From NCBI GenBank assembly GCA_003531115.1, contig DQHT01000158.1, positions 1 through 36,960 on the forward strand: 36,960 bases of DNA. The letters run 5' to 3'. The position numbers and the translations under genes were made by a program. Each line of letters begins with the position of its first letter. Position 1 is the first letter of the stretch. Below, one piece after another: positions 1 to 6,532 of the stretch. The stretch is from Bacteroidota bacterium (GTDB taxonomy: Bacteria; Bacteroidota; Bacteroidia; UBA8524). Below the pieces are notes generated by a model, which did not search any database, was not told the origin of the DNA, and saw only the letters and a list, made by a program, of their open reading frames with translations.

Positions 1-1178
1 CCGGCAGTGATTATTTTTTGGACTTCTTCCGTGTCGAGGTTCTGAAGCTTGGCGAAGTCTTCCAGCGACATGGTGGCATGCAGGATATTTTTCCCCTGCT
101 CCCAATTTCCTTTTTCTTCACAGGTATAATAGGCGGTAAATAGGGGAAAGACAGATTCAGGCAGGCGTTTTAATTCCTCCCAGTTCCATACATAATAGGT
201 GCCTTCTTCGCCTTCGCTATCGGCATCGTAAGAAGAATAAAAGAGCCCGTTAGGAGCCTGGCATTCCGATTCAAGGAAACAACAACATTCGCGTGCAATA
301 GCTGCGTAACGAGGTTCGGAAAAGACCCCGGCGGCACGGGCATACAGGGCGATGAGTTGTCCGTTATCATACAGCATTTTTTCAAAATGGGGCACCTTCC
401 AAAAGGCATCAACCGAATACCTGGAGAACGCGCCTCCCAACTGATCATAAATACCGCCAAAGGCCATTTTATCCAGGGTAAGTCGAACCATTTTAAGGGC
501 ATCGCTTTCGGGGTAAAGCAGTCCGGCACTGAGCAGAAACTGAAAGTTCACGGGTAGCGGAAACTTGGGAGTTCTGGCATTTCCGCCATGGATCCAGTCG
601 AATTGTCTGGCCCAGTTGACGAGGATTTCATTCAGTGCCTTTTTATCAGGAAAAGACTGAGAATCCTGAATGAGCACATCCATATTTACGATGCCCTCTT
701 TAAGTTTTTCGGCATAGTCGACCGCTTCCGCTTTTCGGTTTAAATAGAGATCATGAAGCTGAAAGAGCAATTGGTTCCAGTTTCTGTTCGGAAAGTAGGT
801 GCCGCCATGAATGGGCCTTCCGTCAGGCAGGCAAAACATGTTCAGGGGCCAGCCACCACTCCCGTTAATGAGCTGAACGGCATCCATATAGATCTGATCC
901 ACATCCGGACGTTCTTCTCTGTCAACTTTAATGCAGACAAAATATTCATTCATGATGGCGGCCGTGTCTTCGTCTTCAAAGCTTTCGTGTTCCATCACAT
1001 GGCACCAGTGGCAGGAGGCATATCCAATGCTAACCAGCACCAGTTTATCTTCTGTCCGGGCTTTATTCCACGCCGCTTCACTCCATTCCATCCAGTTCAC
1101 AGGATTATGGGCATGCTGAAGCAGGTACGGACTTTGTGCATGGATAAGGGAATTCGTATACTTGGGGGCCTCCGCCAT
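1..1178 (-). CDS. DUF255 / thioredoxin-domain protein (YyaL/SSP411 family), C-terminus outside window
   Basis: The reverse strand reads open from an ATG at 1178 to the window edge, giving 392 codons. The N-terminus has the hallmark of the DUF255 thioredoxin-like domain: a SCHWCHVME segment with CxxC-type cysteines at residues 56 and 59. It is followed by the family's [13 protein letters not shown] and GGWPLNMF motifs. The region after about residue 190 ([31 protein letters not shown], then [15 protein letters not shown]) matches the six-hairpin glycosidase-like domain of this family. Full-length members have about 670-700 residues, so roughly 40% is missing. The biochemical role is not settled; a redox or sugar-processing role is only inferred from the fold. 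It is divergent from the gene at 1202, with 23 bp between the start codons. Confidence 0.93.
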   Translation of the reverse strand, partial: MAEAPKYTNSLIHAQSPYLLQHAHNPVNWMEWSEAAWNKARTEDKLVLVSIGYASCHWCHVMEHESFEDEDTAAIMNEYFVCIKVDREERPDVDQIYMDAVQLINGSGGWPLNMFCLPDGRPIHGGTYFPNRNWNQLLFQLHDLYLNRKAEAVDYAEKLKEGIVNMDVLIQDSQSFPDKKALNEILVNWARQFDWIHGGNARTPKFPLPVNFQFLLSAGLLYPESDALKMVRLTLDKMAFGGIYDQLGGAFSRYSVDAFWKVPHFEKMLYDNGQLIALYARAAGVFSEPRYAAIARECCCFLESECQAPNGLFYSSYDADSEGEEGTYYVWNWEELKRLPESVFPLFTAYYTCEEKGNWEQGKNILHATMSLEDFAKLQNLDTEEVQKIITA

Positions 1179-1192
1179 ATGTGCTAACTTTA
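1162..1192 (+). promoter_or_regulatory. Candidate promoter of the coiled-coil protein gene
   Basis: TTG at 1162-1164, a 20-nt spacer and TAACTTTA at 1185-1192 fit the Bacteroidota -33/-7 pattern (TTG, N19-21, TAnnTTTG) with one mismatch in the last base. The leader to the ATG at 1202 would be only a few nucleotides. The site overlaps the start of the divergent DUF255 gene. Confidence 0.45.
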
Positions 1193-1201
1193 CGACTTAA
1201 C

Positions 1202-2227
1202 ATGAATAAAGGCAAATATTTCCTCTTTTTTATCCTTTTCCTGATAAATTTAAAGGGAATCAATGCGCAAAATCTCGACTTTCTCTGCGATTCGGTTGTG
1301 CGGGCTGTTCAGTTGGAAAGCGCCAAAAAACTGATGGACCTTTGTCCGGATTACAAAGCGCTAAAAGCCGTGTATGACACGAATGATATCGATCAGATGA
1401 ATTATCAGATCGGTTTGCGGCAGAAAGAACTGGAATACTGGACCAGCCGCGACATGAAAAATCTGAAAAAGTATGCGGACAAGGAGCATATCAACCTTGA
1501 AAAATTAGAGAAGACAGAATATGTGTACGAGATACTTGCCAATGAAGACGGGCATAAGTATGCACATGTTCAGGCGAAATGCCTGCATCGTTCGCAACCC
1601 TATATTCTCCATTTTGTTTTGATCGAATTGAACGCAGGCTGGTATTATGGAGAAGGTTTGCGTATTGAAAAACGTATCGTACCCAAAGTAGAGATACCGG
1701 ATTATGAAAAAATAGACCGGGAGCGGGAACGAAGAGCCCGGGAGCGCGAAAAGGCAAGGCAGAGGGCTATAGAACAACAGAAAAAACAGGAAGACTCATT
1801 GCTTAAAGTAGAGGAAAACAGGTTCAGGGACAGTGTGAAAGTGGCTCAGCAGCAACTGAAGATACGGGAGAAGGAAGTGAGGGATAGTTTAAAGGCCAGT
1901 GCACTCATTCAAAAGGAGCTTCAAAAGCGTATTGCGGATAGTGTGAAAGTGGCCGATAAATTGGCGAGAGAGTATGAGAAAGAAAAGAAGCTAAAACAAA
2001 AGGAAGAGGCCAGGAAACAACGCGAAAAGGAGCAGGATGAAAAGGAGGAGCAGGATGCAAAGGAGAAAAAGATTAAGAAGAAAGAGCGGAAGGAGGAGCA
2101 GGATGCTAAGGAAAAGAGGATAAAGGAGGAAAAGAAGATAAAGGAGAAGGAGAAGAAGGAGCAGGAAAAACAGAAAGAGAAAGAGCGGAAAGAGAAACAG
2201 AAGGAGAAGGAGAAAGATTTGGAATAA
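1202..2227 (+). CDS. Secreted Lys/Glu-rich coiled-coil protein, unknown function
   Basis: Protein of 341 residues starting at the ATG at 1202; an upstream in-frame start would only add a few residues before the signal peptide. Residues 1-22 form a signal peptide (FLFFILFLINLKG core, cleavage near NAQ). Residues 25 to about 155 form a small globular region with four cysteines. From about residue 165 to the end the chain is almost entirely charged (E, K, R, Q, D), predicted as one long alpha-helix or coiled coil, with a near-direct repeat built on EEQDAKEK. DSxKV units recur in the middle section (DSVKVAQQQ, DSLKASA, DSVKVADK). I do not recognise the family. Export to the periplasm or surface is likely; the tail could be a spacer or a nucleic-acid or cell-wall contacting rod. 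A candidate promoter is annotated separately. Confidence 0.85.
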   Translation: MNKGKYFLFFILFLINLKGINAQNLDFLCDSVVRAVQLESAKKLMDLCPDYKALKAVYDTNDIDQMNYQIGLRQKELEYWTSRDMKNLKKYADKEHINLEKLEKTEYVYEILANEDGHKYAHVQAKCLHRSQPYILHFVLIELNAGWYYGEGLRIEKRIVPKVEIPDYEKIDRERERRAREREKARQRAIEQQKKQEDSLLKVEENRFRDSVKVAQQQLKIREKEVRDSLKASALIQKELQKRIADSVKVADKLAREYEKEKKLKQKEEARKQREKEQDEKEEQDAKEKKIKKKERKEEQDAKEKRIKEEKKIKEKEKKEQEKQKEKERKEKQKEKEKDLE

Positions 2228-2241
2228 AGGAGAGAGGCCAT

Positions 2242-2290
2242 CGTTCACTGAGCTCTAGCCTGCACTGAGCCAGCCGAAGGGAAGTGAACG
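2242..2290. repeat. Intergenic inverted repeat with CGTTCACT arms
   Basis: CGTTCACT at 2242-2249 and its exact complement AGTGAACG at 2283-2290 flank a segment with the motif CACTGAGCCAGCCGAAGG. A further CGTTCACTGAAC lies at about 2383-2394. This type of CACTGAGCC-CGAAG sequence is widely dispersed between genes in Bacteroidota genomes. The gap 2228-2432 between the coiled-coil gene and the FMN reductase consists largely of such repeat material. Confidence 0.6.
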
Positions 2291-2401
2291 GTGGGAGAGC
2301 ACTCACTAAGGTCCCTTCGACCCGGCGTGGGGATTGTTCAAGGTCTACTAAGTCTTTTGTCGGCTCAGGGACCGGGAAGCCCCGTTCACTGAACACTTTT
2401 A

Positions 2402-2427
2402 CCCGCCGAAGCTTCAGCGTAGGCGGG
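2402..2427. repeat. CCCGCC...GGCGGG palindromic repeat
   Basis: CCCGCC at 2402-2407 and GGCGGG at 2422-2427 enclose GAAGCTTCAGCGTA. It resembles the stems of the 72-bp repeats at 25264-25407, which have CCGCCGAAGCTCG and CGAGCGTAGGCGG. It lies just before the stop codon of the reverse-strand FMN reductase and could act as a hairpin at its mRNA 3' end. Confidence 0.55.
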
Positions 2428-2432
2428 GAACA

Positions 2433-3020
2433 CTACTTCTCCCCCCCCAAAAGCCACCGCTTAGTCAGGCGAATATGGTAATCCAGAAAAGCACTCACGC
2501 CTTTATCGAACTCTGCGCTGCCTAAAGAATTGCCGGCTGTGTCCAGTACTTTACCTGCAAATTGAACTTCAAAACTTTTGGGATTGGTAAGCGAATCCAG
2601 ATTAAACACATTGATAATTTTAGCGACCACATAACTCAGTTGAACGGCCGGCATACGTCCGCCACGGCCCGAGGAGACCCCGACAAAGGAAAAAACTTTG
2701 TGGTTCCATAGGTCTTTAAAATGCGTTTCTGCCAGACGGTGTACGAGTTGGACCATTTCTGCAGAAGGGAACCAATTGTATTCCGGGGTTACAAATAGGA
2801 TAGCATCGGCATTGCGCATGGAGCTGATCAGCCTGTCCTGAAATGGAGTAAGGGCGTTAATATCCAGTTCGCCATTAAAAAAAGGGATATCATAATCTTC
2901 AAAGTTTACGACTTCAACCTCATTTTCACCGAGTTCTGCAAGTACCCGCTCCAATGCGCGTGAAACCAAAAGAGAGGTGCTGTTTTTTCTTGATGAACCG
3001 GATAAAATGGTATGTTTCAT
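2433..3020 (-). CDS. NADPH-dependent FMN reductase family protein
   Basis: Protein of 195 residues with a flavodoxin-like fold. The N-terminal beta-strand and phosphate-binding loop read ILSGSSRKNSTS (residues 5-16). The second flavin loop contains TPEYN (residues 78-82), the hallmark of the NADPH-dependent FMN reductase / quinone reductase family. A glycine-rich GVSSGRGG loop follows at residues 114-121. Usual length for the family is 180-200, so the gene is complete. The expected activity is two-electron reduction of flavins, quinones or azo compounds with NAD(P)H in the cytoplasm. One oddity is that after TPEYN the usual S-x-P-G-x-L-K-N-A consensus is replaced by WFPSAEMVQLVHRL, so substrate preference cannot be predicted. 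It is monocistronic, and its 3' end abuts repeat sequences. Confidence 0.88.
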   Translation of the reverse strand: MKHTILSGSSRKNSTSLLVSRALERVLAELGENEVEVVNFEDYDIPFFNGELDINALTPFQDRLISSMRNADAILFVTPEYNWFPSAEMVQLVHRLAETHFKDLWNHKVFSFVGVSSGRGGRMPAVQLSYVVAKIINVFNLDSLTNPKSFEVQFAGKVLDTAGNSLGSAEFDKGVSAFLDYHIRLTKRWLLGGEK

Positions 3021-3123
3021 GGATCAACTACGAAAGTAAATGCTTCTCATTGGGGAAAAAAATGAAAATTGCTGTAACTTCTTTATTAATAAGGCGTCTT
3101 AGGTACATAAAGGTTGAACCGAT

Positions 3124-3612
3124 TTGAACGTAACAGAATACAATCTCTGTGTTGAACAACTTAGTGACCGGGTTTATCGATTTGCGCTGAAAAGCCTGAA
3201 AGATGAAGACCGATCGCAGGATATCGTACAGGATTGTTTTGAAAAACTATGGCTTAAGAAGGATGGGATCGCCTTTGAAAAGGCAAAATCGTATCTGTTT
3301 ACTTCGGCCTATCATGCCATGGTCGATTTTTGGCGAAGGGAAAAATTCAGAGGTGAGGCAGAGAATCTGGAGGAAACATTCAGCTACGAACCCCATCAAT
3401 ACAGTGGTTTAAAACCAATTATCAACCGTGCATTGGACAAACTGCCTGAAATACAAAGAACAGTCTTGCTCCTGCGCGATTATGAGGGTTATGATTACGG
3501 GGAAATCGGACGCATTTGTGATTTGAACGAATCGCAGGTGAAAGTGTATATTTACCGGGCCCGCCTGGCAATGAAAAATTATTTAGGTTCACTAAAGGCA
3601 GTATTGGGATGA
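3124..3612 (+). CDS. ECF-type RNA polymerase sigma factor, TTG start
   Basis: Protein of 162 residues with the two-domain layout of group 4 sigma factors. Region 2 spans about residues 8-75, with DIVQDCFEKLW at 33-43 and a FxSAYHxMVDFWRRE stretch that recognises the -10/-7 element. Region 4 spans about residues 100-155 (LPEIQRTVLLLRDYEGYDYGEIG... and an SQVKVYIYRARLAMK recognition helix). There is no in-frame ATG before residue 66, and the frame is closed by a stop at 3115-3117, so the TTG at 3124 is the only start that preserves region 2. The gene overlaps the following one by ATGA (start at 3609, stop at 3612), so the two are translationally coupled. It probably directs transcription of envelope genes under control of the membrane protein encoded next. 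Confidence 0.9.
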   Translation: MNVTEYNLCVEQLSDRVYRFALKSLKDEDRSQDIVQDCFEKLWLKKDGIAFEKAKSYLFTSAYHAMVDFWRREKFRGEAENLEETFSYEPHQYSGLKPIINRALDKLPEIQRTVLLLRDYEGYDYGEIGRICDLNESQVKVYIYRARLAMKNYLGSLKAVLG

Positions 3613-4595
3613 TCAACGAGACGAACTATCATGTGTATCTGGACGATTTCGTCAACGGACTTCTCGACGAGGAGTTGGAGCTGGAATTTGTTGCCTTCCT
3701 GGATAAACACCCGAATATTCTGGAAGGAGAGTCTTTAGATTCCTTCGAAGCCGAACTTCCTCATGCATTTAAGTCGGGCCTCAAAAAAGAGATCCCGTTT
3801 AAAGAGCGCAGTCCCGACGAACTACTCGTAGCCTCAATGGAAGGCGATCTTACTGAGCAGGAAGAGGCAGAATTGGCTGAGCAGATAGCAGCCACACCTT
3901 CCCTGCAAAAAGATAAAGCCATATTTGCCCTTACCCGTCTTGAGGCGGATCTGAGCATTAAATATCCATACAAAAAGAACCTGCGCAAACGTCCGGTTGT
4001 TTTACTCTACACACGTTGGGCAAGCGCGATTGCAGCGGTATTTATTTTGGGCATGTTACTTTTCCGTTTCCTTGGAGCAGATCAATCGTCTGATAGCCGG
4101 CAGGCACGTATCACCCCTCAAACACAGTCGCCTAGCGAAATTCAGACGCGTGTTCCGGGTGAGATTGCAGATAGCCGGGAGGAAATCGCCATACAGGTTG
4201 CTGAAGGGCGTAAGCCTACATATAAACAACCCTCAGATCCGCAAAAAAACCGGAAACAGGAAAATCCTTCTTCCTTACCCAATCAAACATTCGCCATTGA
4301 AGCACCTGATCTTCATGATGAGCTGGTTTTGGTGAGGCTGGAAGAAAACCCGGATATGGAAACAAACAGACAAGTCCTGGCCTCAGGTGATCAATCTGTT
4401 TGGCAGTGGGCTTATAAAAAGGTTAGGGGCAAAGTGGGTGAAGCAGAGATCATCGTTCCCGAAAAGGAAATTCCCCGTGATGCCGCAAACCTGGTTCTCG
4501 CCAAAGTGGCACCGGTCATTCAGTACAATCAGGATGGCAATGGCAGCTCGTTCCGTATTGGCGGACTGGAGATCAACCGACGCACTACACATTAA
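3609..4595 (+). CDS. Putative anti-sigma factor, single-pass membrane protein
   Basis: Protein of 328 residues encoded directly after the ECF sigma factor with a 4-bp ATGA overlap. Residues 1-135 are acidic and helical, one transmembrane helix spans about 137-155 (WASAIAAVFILGMLLF), and residues 156-328 form a low-complexity linker plus a small C-terminal periplasmic domain. Two related segments occur in the cytoplasmic part, at residues 10-37 and 72-99. Each has a G-x-L-(D/T)-E-(E/Q) core and a terminal proline in the same register, like the short helical motif near the N-terminus of many Bacteroidota anti-sigma proteins. The zinc ligands (HxxxCxxC) of classical zinc-binding anti-sigma domains are missing. 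The assignment rests on gene order and topology rather than on a conserved domain. Confidence 0.75.
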   Translation: MINETNYHVYLDDFVNGLLDEELELEFVAFLDKHPNILEGESLDSFEAELPHAFKSGLKKEIPFKERSPDELLVASMEGDLTEQEEAELAEQIAATPSLQKDKAIFALTRLEADLSIKYPYKKNLRKRPVVLLYTRWASAIAAVFILGMLLFRFLGADQSSDSRQARITPQTQSPSEIQTRVPGEIADSREEIAIQVAEGRKPTYKQPSDPQKNRKQENPSSLPNQTFAIEAPDLHDELVLVRLEENPDMETNRQVLASGDQSVWQWAYKKVRGKVGEAEIIVPEKEIPRDAANLVLAKVAPVIQYNQDGNGSSFRIGGLEINRRTTH

Positions 4596-4666
4596 TTATT
4601 ACTTTTTTTTATGGATGCTGTAACTCTTTTGGAGGCACTGCGTCTTACTCTCAAACAAACAAGAAA

Positions 4667-5518
4667 ATGACACCATTACACGTAAAAAAAGGGATCGCCC
4701 TGTTGGCTATAGCTTTCACCGCGTTCCATGCCGCTCAGGCTCAGGAGAAAGAAGAAACTCCGGATACGACAAAAAACAAAGAACAAGTGGAAGTGATTAC
4801 CATTCCCATGAACACCGGAAGGATGGAGGTGCGCATTTACGCATCTGACGATACTACCCAAAAGGGTGGAGATGATGATAAATCTTCCAAACCGGAATTA
4901 AGAAAATTCTGGAGCGGCTACGATTTCGGCTTCAACGGCTACATGACCGCATCCGGAGCGACGACCATGCCTACGGGTTCCGAGGGTTTTGAAATCAATC
5001 AGGGCAAATCGCTATACATGGGATTTAACTTTTATGAATTGGGTATCCCGATCTACAAACACAATGTGGTTTTGTTAACCGGACTGGGTATAGATTACAA
5101 TAACTACCGTTTTAAAAACAATTATTCTCCCTTTGGAACTCCTGATTCTTCCGGGAAATACCTGGAGCGCGACTACGAACAAAACCGCCTAAAAACCTTT
5201 TATGCCACCATGCCTTTAATGCTTGGACTGGATTTTAGTAAACCGGACAAAAAAGGCTTTCATGTAGCTGCCGGAGTTGTTGGCGGGGTGCGTATCGGAT
5301 CTTATACCAAAGAAAAATATAACGAGGGAAATGACGTGATCAAAACAAATACCCGTGGAGAACATGATCTCAATCCCTTCCGTTTAAGTGCTCAGGCCCG
5401 GGTTGGATATGGCGACTTCACTGTATTTGCCAGTTATGCCCTTACTGAGATGTTCCGGGAAAATACCGGAAAACCTGAGCTGTATCCCTTCAATTTCGGG
5501 ATATCCTTCGGGGGTTGA
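4667..5518 (+). CDS. Outer-membrane beta-barrel protein of the sigma/anti-sigma operon
   Basis: Protein of 283 residues. Residues 1-25 are a signal peptide ending AAQAQ. A charged low-complexity linker follows to about residue 80 (KGGDDDKSSKPE). From about 82 onwards alternating hydrophobic/polar beta-strands rich in Gly, Tyr and Phe (GYDFGFNGYM, LYMGFNFYELG, GLGIDYNNYRFK, GVVGGVRIGSY, ARVGYGDFTVFASYAL) are typical of the PorT-like/OMP_b-brl_2 barrel family, and the chain ends on FGISFGG. It lies 71 bp after the anti-sigma gene on the same strand. Sigma, anti-sigma and a small barrel form a recurring trio in Bacteroidota, so the barrel is probably a target or sensor of the sigma system. Confidence 0.82.
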   Translation: MTPLHVKKGIALLAIAFTAFHAAQAQEKEETPDTTKNKEQVEVITIPMNTGRMEVRIYASDDTTQKGGDDDKSSKPELRKFWSGYDFGFNGYMTASGATTMPTGSEGFEINQGKSLYMGFNFYELGIPIYKHNVVLLTGLGIDYNNYRFKNNYSPFGTPDSSGKYLERDYEQNRLKTFYATMPLMLGLDFSKPDKKGFHVAAGVVGGVRIGSYTKEKYNEGNDVIKTNTRGEHDLNPFRLSAQARVGYGDFTVFASYALTEMFRENTGKPELYPFNFGISFGG

Positions 5519-5552
5519 TCTGCATTCTTTTCATCCTTCATACTTGCGAGCG

Positions 5553-5588
5553 AGGCGCGTTTCCGAAAGGGAATGCGCCTTCTTTTTT
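5553..5588. terminator. Rho-independent terminator between convergent genes
   Basis: A hairpin with an AGGCGC stem base (5553-5564) pairs with 5569-5580 around a GAAA loop, with few mismatches, and is followed by TCTTTTTT. It lies between the barrel gene stop (5518) and the stop codon of the reverse-strand flavin reductase gene (5587). It serves the forward operon, and the stem could also serve the reverse gene. Confidence 0.75.
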
Positions 5589-6477
5589 ACCCCAACAAGG
5601 TCATCCAGGCACTTTTGACATCCCCGATCAGTAAATACTCTTTTGCTAACAAATGCCGTTCGTATTCCAGGGATTCGGGATCGATGCCAAAGCGTACGAT
5701 TAAATTTTTATAGGGGCCTGAGGTTTCTATAAAATGGCTGATCTCATTTTCGGTGGGGAGGGTTTCAATATTCCCCAATTGGCCCAGGTTGTTGCCGGTA
5801 AGAACCGTGCTTAGGCGTATGGATTCGGGAATTTGATCGACACCGATTCCCTTATTTCGGGTTGGTTTTTCAATTTCAAAAAGTGCATCGCCAAAGGCTT
5901 TGGCATACCAGTCGCCACCGAGGCGGGCAACAAGCTGAATTTTGTTTTGATCGATATGTCCCTCGGCATCCAGCACCGTTTCGGAAATATGCATTTTCAG
6001 GATCTCGCAGATGATGAGGTTAGCTGCGCCGCCTTCCGTACCCGTTTCGATAACCTGGCGTACTTTGCATTCAAACTGTACGGGTGATTCTTTCACGCGG
6101 GGAGCCCGGATCAGGTCGGAGGGGAGTTCGGTAAATCCGGCTTTTTTGAATTCGTTTACACCCTTTTCATACTCGGTACTGGCCAACGACATTTGCCATA
6201 CCATGTCGTAATTCACCACGTTGATGCATACTTCCATGGTTTCAAGCACATTTTCCAGGGTATGTTTGATGGTATTGTCGCGCACCCTGCGGGCAGGTGA
6301 AAAAATAAGGGTGGATGGGTTACTCCCAAAAGCATTAAAAAAGCTGAACGGACTTAGGTTCACGTTGCCTTCTTTATCGACCGTGCTGGCAAAACAAATG
6401 GGCCGCGGCGCGATGGAAGAAAGCATGTACGCATGGAGTTTGTTGGTGGATATTTCTCCCGGGATGATACTGAGCAT
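5587..6477 (-). CDS. Flavin reductase-like (DIM6/NTAB family) FMN-binding protein
   Basis: Protein of 296 residues. The N-terminal half carries the flavin reductase-like split-barrel signature: IAPRPICFASTVDKEG followed by NLSPFSFFNAFGSNP and a STLIFSPARR strand (about residues 22-65). This pocket binds the FMN phosphate and isoalloxazine. Members are NAD(P)H:flavin oxidoreductases or FMN-dependent proteins of unknown substrate. A longer C-terminal part (about 200-296) is typical of the Bacteroidota version. A perfect TAACTTTG -7 element lies 4 nt upstream of the ATG, suggesting a very short leader or leaderless mRNA. It stands alone as a transcription unit. Confidence 0.88.
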   Translation of the reverse strand: MLSIIPGEISTNKLHAYMLSSIAPRPICFASTVDKEGNVNLSPFSFFNAFGSNPSTLIFSPARRVRDNTIKHTLENVLETMEVCINVVNYDMVWQMSLASTEYEKGVNEFKKAGFTELPSDLIRAPRVKESPVQFECKVRQVIETGTEGGAANLIICEILKMHISETVLDAEGHIDQNKIQLVARLGGDWYAKAFGDALFEIEKPTRNKGIGVDQIPESIRLSTVLTGNNLGQLGNIETLPTENEISHFIETSGPYKNLIVRFGIDPESLEYERHLLAKEYLLIGDVKSAWMTLLG

Positions 6478-6481
6478 GGTA

Positions 6482-6489
6482 CAAAGTTA
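6482..6489 (-). promoter_or_regulatory. -7 element of the flavin reductase-like gene
   Basis: On the reverse strand this reads TAACTTTG, a perfect match to the Bacteroidota -7 consensus TAnnTTTG, followed by TACC and the ATG at 6477. No good TTG is visible at the -33 position. Transcription would start at or next to the start codon. Confidence 0.5.
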
Positions 6490-6532
6490 TTCTATTTCAA
6501 CTTTTGACCTTTATTCGCCGCTTGTCGGGGAA

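Noticed and set aside
1921..2396. Reverse-strand frames rich in Ser, Phe and Leu opposite the coiled-coil gene
   Set aside because: They are antisense shadows of the purine-rich coding strand with low-complexity translation.
2284..2481. 65-codon forward frame in the 2.3-kb gap
   Set aside because: It consists of palindromic repeats and runs antisense into the FMN reductase gene; no protein features.
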